DNA from: Colletes latitarsis | Lineage: Eukaryota > Arthropoda > Insecta > Hymenoptera > Colletidae | Direction of reading: 5' to 3' | DNA: 64,000 bases | Assembly (NCBI RefSeq): GCF_051014445.1 | Contig: NC_135141.1 | Span: 16,430,001 to 16,494,000 of the forward strand | Part shown: positions 60,460 to 64,000 of the stretch, one piece after another | How the letters are laid out: each line of letters begins with the position of its first letter | Position numbering within the stretch: the stretch's first letter is position 1 | Made by a program: the position numbers and the translations under genes | Notes under the pieces: model-generated | What the model saw: only the letters and a program-made list of their open reading frames with translations | Database searches by the model: none | What the model was told of the DNA's origin: nothing

Positions 60460-61456
60460 ATTATTCTGTCTTTCGTAACAGACAAAACTATGAAGTCTGA
60501 AAACAAAGGGAGAATTGCGAAGTGTTAAACTGTTAACTGCTGCGAATATCGGTGACCCACTCGAGATATTCTCTCACTGTGAGCTTAAACGCCGATCTTC
60601 GGATGGAGGTCGGTCGAAAAACCGACGTCCCACGCGTACGGATGATTCATTAGGGCTAAGCTCTGCGTAGAAATAATAATTTCGTGGGCGCACCGGCTCA
60701 CGTCGAGGCGCGACTAATTCGTTCGCGGATCGCCGCTATCACATCGCCAGCAGAAACAAAGAAGTCGTAAAGAGACGAACGACCTCGCCGTTGCTGACGC
60801 TTCCTCGGAGGGCCGTGTCCGCGGAGGAATCGCGTGCAACGTCTGTTATCCACCGTGTATCTATTTAATCAGCGATCCGTCCTGACAATTCCGCCCACGA
60901 GGTCACCGCGACGAAAGATAAATCATAGACGAAACTCGTTGTAAACAATTACGTTGATTAGCTTTTTACAAATACTCCGGACGAGGGCTGCAATTCGCCG
61001 CGACACGATTGCCGCGCTCAAGTGTCGCAAACCAGGAGACACGCTATTGGAAATGCGTGCTGATGCGCTCGGTTGGCAGAGTTTTCCGATGGAAAGTGAA
61101 ATGAATGGGGCTTTCGCGACGCGCGCGAATGCAAATACTTTCTATCGTATTATAGCGGGTATAATACCTAAGTGATAGAGATTCAACGGAGAAACGTACT
61201 GCCGGCGCGATGGCGCTCATTTGGTTAAAGTAAAGTAGTTCAGTCTGGTTGGAATCACGAGCCGTTAGCGGAATATGAATGTTATCTGATGCTCGATACC
61301 GTAATCGTCACGAAGATTTCATGTTTCTTCTCTAGAAAAATATTTTTACATATATTATACTCTATATGGACAGAGGAGAAATTTTTTGTTCTACATGGGA
61401 AAAGAAGAAACTTTTGTATATCAACTTCGTAATCACCTGCCCCCAAAAAACCCTTA
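60460..61456. other. GC-richer island in spacer
   Basis: A GC-richer block at about 60530-61220 with short open frames on both strands, none with a recognisable domain. Contains a short hairpin-like CGGTCGAAAAACCGAC near 60611. Possible regulatory region; no gene is supported. Confidence 0.4.
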
Positions 61457-62637
61457 TACAGGGTGTTCGGCCACGCCTGGGAAAAATTTTAATGGGGGAT
61501 TCTAGAGGCCAAGATAAGACGAAAATCAAGAATACCAATTGGTTGATGAAGGCTCCGTTGGAAAGTTATTAACGTGTAAAGTTCCACTCGTACTGAATTT
61601 TTTTCTCGAAAATGTGTAGGATTTCAGGGGTATGTCTGTTCACCAAAAATGATTATAATTAACCCCCGCAACCGAAAATAATTTTTCCAAGACGATTTGA
61701 AATTTTTTTCTTTCGTCGAAAAATTTAGGCATCTTTATGAATTTTTTTCTCGAAAATGTGTAGGATTTCAGGGGTAGAGCTATTCACCAAAAATGATTGT
61801 AATTGACCCCTGCAATTGAAAATAATTTTCTTAAAATGATTTGAAATTTTTTTTTTTCGTCGAAAAATTTAGGCACCTCGATTTTTCTTAAAAATTCGTT
61901 TTTCATTTTTGATAATTTTATTTGACGCCCTACGGAAAAGTTGTCTAATACTTTTTTGTAGGTACCCATGAGCTCTATTTCAGAAAAATGTTCCATTGAA
62001 ATATATTCACAATTGTAGGAGTTATGGCTGTTTGAAAATTGGACCATTTTTATGGGGTTTTTCTCATTTTAGGGGGTCAAAGACCAACTTTTCCAATATT
62101 TTTATAATTGTTACATATTCTACACTAAAATACGCGGCGTTTGGCTTTTTGAACATTAAAATCGTCCAATCCGTTCAGAAGTTATGGTGTTTTAAAGATT
62201 CGCATGAAATTTACGGGAAGCATTTTTGGCCTGAAATTATATTTTCGGTAAAGAATTTTTTTCTCGAAAATGGTTAGGATTTCGAGGGTATGTCTATTGA
62301 CCAAAAATTATTATAATTGGTCTCTGCAATCAAAAATAATTTTTTTAGAACGATTTAAAATTTTTTAATTTTGTCGAAAAATTTCACACATTCTCGAATT
62401 TTTTTCTCCAAACTGGGTAGGATTTCCGGGGTATATCTATTCATAAAAAATGATTGTAATTGACCCCCGCAACCGAAAATGATTTTTCCAGAACGAATTG
62501 AAACTTTTGAATTTAATTGTTAATAACTTTTTAACGAAGCTTCCATCAAGAAATTGGTATTCTTGATTTTCGTCTTATTTTGGCCTCTAAAATCCTTTAT
62601 TGAAATTTTTCCCAGGGGTGGCCGAACACCCTGTGTA
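61457..62637. repeat. TACAGGGTGTTCGG-family element, copy K
   Basis: Left end TACAGGGTGTTCGGCCACGC, right end GGCCGAACACCCTGTG followed by TA. Sub-units and one longer module (about 61865-62255) are all in the orientation opposite to copies B, D, E, F and H. Both terminal repeats are present, so this is a complete copy. Confidence 0.9.
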
Positions 62638-64000
62638 GTACAATTATTAATATACAATATCTATCAAGAGTTAATAAGTGTAAATTTCATTTCGTTGCTT
62701 TAATAGAAGATATAACAAAGTACTTTTCAGGTCTTCCAATTATTTAAGAAGTTACCATTCCTTTAGAATTAATTAACATCATTTCATAATGATAATTCGT
62801 TCTTATAATGCATTAGCTAAGTGTCTGGTGACTTATAGGAGTTTACTCGTTTCTCTACTTTCTTAAAATTCCAAATAAATCTGTGATGAATCTACTAGTT
62901 ACTTTCTCACGTATAATGCAACATAATCCATATTTAAGAAGATAAAAAATAATTATATTTACGTTGTAACTTTGGTGAAGAGAACTTTCTATTTGAGCGA
63001 ATGTGTAGCAGCGTTGCAACGGTTTCAACAGATTCGGTTTCGTGCGAATCTTTGCATAGGTGTGGTAATTAATTTGCGATACAATGAAAAGTGATTTGTA
63101 TTTATGAAATATTAGAAACTGGGTTTTCAAAGACTGAAATGTTCGAGACTAATAAACCACTCAGTACCGATTTAAAAAAATACCAATTACGAAACGTATT
63201 TAAACTATATAATATTATATTACAATATGTTTTTTTACATTCTACACAAAATACTATCATATTAATTTTCTAATTTAACTTTGATCTGCTGGAAATTAAT
63301 ATAAAAAATATTGTGGAGTGTAAAGAGTATATTTTTGTTATTTATAATAAAGGTTGTTTACGTTGTCCCTTTTATTTCGAGTCGGCAATTTTTGTAGAAA
63401 ATACAATAAAATACTTTTCAATTTTTCCAATTATTTAAGAAGTTACAATTCTTTTATTGTCACTAAATTTTTGATACGTTCGTTTTTTCGCACAATTCAC
63501 CTTATAGCTGCGACAATGAAACCGAACTATTTGAATTCGAAACACAAACTGCCACATCTGACACTTAATTAGCAATACAAGGTTCTATTCTCATTGTCGC
63601 TACACAGTTATGGTATCAAAGCACATAAGGAGAAGCACAATTCTACATAAGCACGACGCACACGTATGCACAGCAATATATTCTTGCATATGTATGCTCT
63701 TAAATATAAATATGTAGATACGGTGCATACATTATGCAAAAAATGCAAAATAAGTAACACATCTGTATAATTTTCTAATTACAATAAATTTCTATTCACC
63801 AAGTGGTCCAAATAGAGAGCGATCAATTTAGAAACCAATGAAAGCATCCATTTCATTTCTTTTTTTTTAAATTAGACGGTCCGTGGAATCTTTAGCTAGA
63901 TTTTTTAAAATAGAGAGCGATATTATTCCTTTATTATTTTGACAGATCTTATCAAACTGAATAACATTCATTTGATCTATTTATTTTTTATAGTTACAGA
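62638..64000. other. AT-rich terminal spacer with a short duplication
   Basis: No gene is seen. A segment of about 50 bp near 62720-62767 (CTTCCAATTATTTAAGAAGTT) recurs near 63410-63455 (TTCCAATTATTTAAGAAGTT), in direct orientation, suggesting a local duplication. The rest is A+T-rich. Confidence 0.45.

Noticed and set aside
63590..63625. TTATGGTATCAAAGCACATA, resembling a retrotransposon primer-binding region
   Set aside because: No LTR end precedes it and no gag frame follows within the window.

Overview
This window looks like nuclear DNA of an insect, most likely a hymenopteran. It is AT-rich, about two thirds A+T by eye. It has introns with GT..AG borders, decayed DNA transposons and retrotransposons, and GC-richer islands a few hundred bases long set in AT-rich spacer. 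No operons, bacterial ribosome sites, CRISPR arrays, tRNA or rRNA genes were seen.

One complete protein-coding gene can be reconstructed. It is on the minus strand from 57474 to 47056 and has eleven exons. Every junction has a GT donor and an AG acceptor, and the exons sum to 3255 nt (1085 codons including the stop) with no frame break. The product is a large extracellular leucine-rich-repeat protein: signal peptide, N-terminal cysteine cap, about 30 LRRs, C-terminal cysteine cap, a fibronectin-III-like segment and a hydrophobic tail suited to GPI anchoring. From length and layout I tentatively identify it as the insect Convoluted / acid-labile-subunit-like protein. Five of its introns are swollen by miniature transposons or tandem repeats; the smallest intron is 58 bp. 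A second gene start, also minus strand, is visible at 34904-34838. It is a signal-peptide exon of 22 codons with a perfect GTGAGT donor, just upstream of which lies a GC-rich region. Its remaining exons were not found and probably lie leftward, possibly outside the window.

The dominant component is one repeat family present in eleven copies (1-724, 1930-2752, 5225-5646, 9587-10456, 14071-15921, 17061-18853, 25380-26502, 35432-37105, 43297-43652, 59092-59984, 61457-62637), about 11.7 kb or 18% of the window. Complete copies start TACAGGGTGTTCGGCCACCC, end with its inverted complement, and appear to sit at TA targets. Between terminal inverted repeats of about 125 bp they carry tandem sub-units of about 142 and 158 bp (a 301-bp dimer). 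Larger copies add a module of about 390 bp. No transposase is visible, so they look non-autonomous.

Other mobile DNA includes mariner-like relics (23865-24240, 31685-32656), two non-LTR retrotransposon relics (32945-33665 plus strand, 40675-40945 minus strand) and the 5' part of a Ty1/copia element with a putative LTR and primer-binding site (44585-46188, minus strand). There are several TTAA-bounded piggyBac-like miniature elements, a 506-bp fold-back element (6399-6904) and a back-to-back stack of three elements (58498-60459). The rest, especially 37-40 kb and 62.6-64 kb, is AT-rich sequence in which I see no gene.
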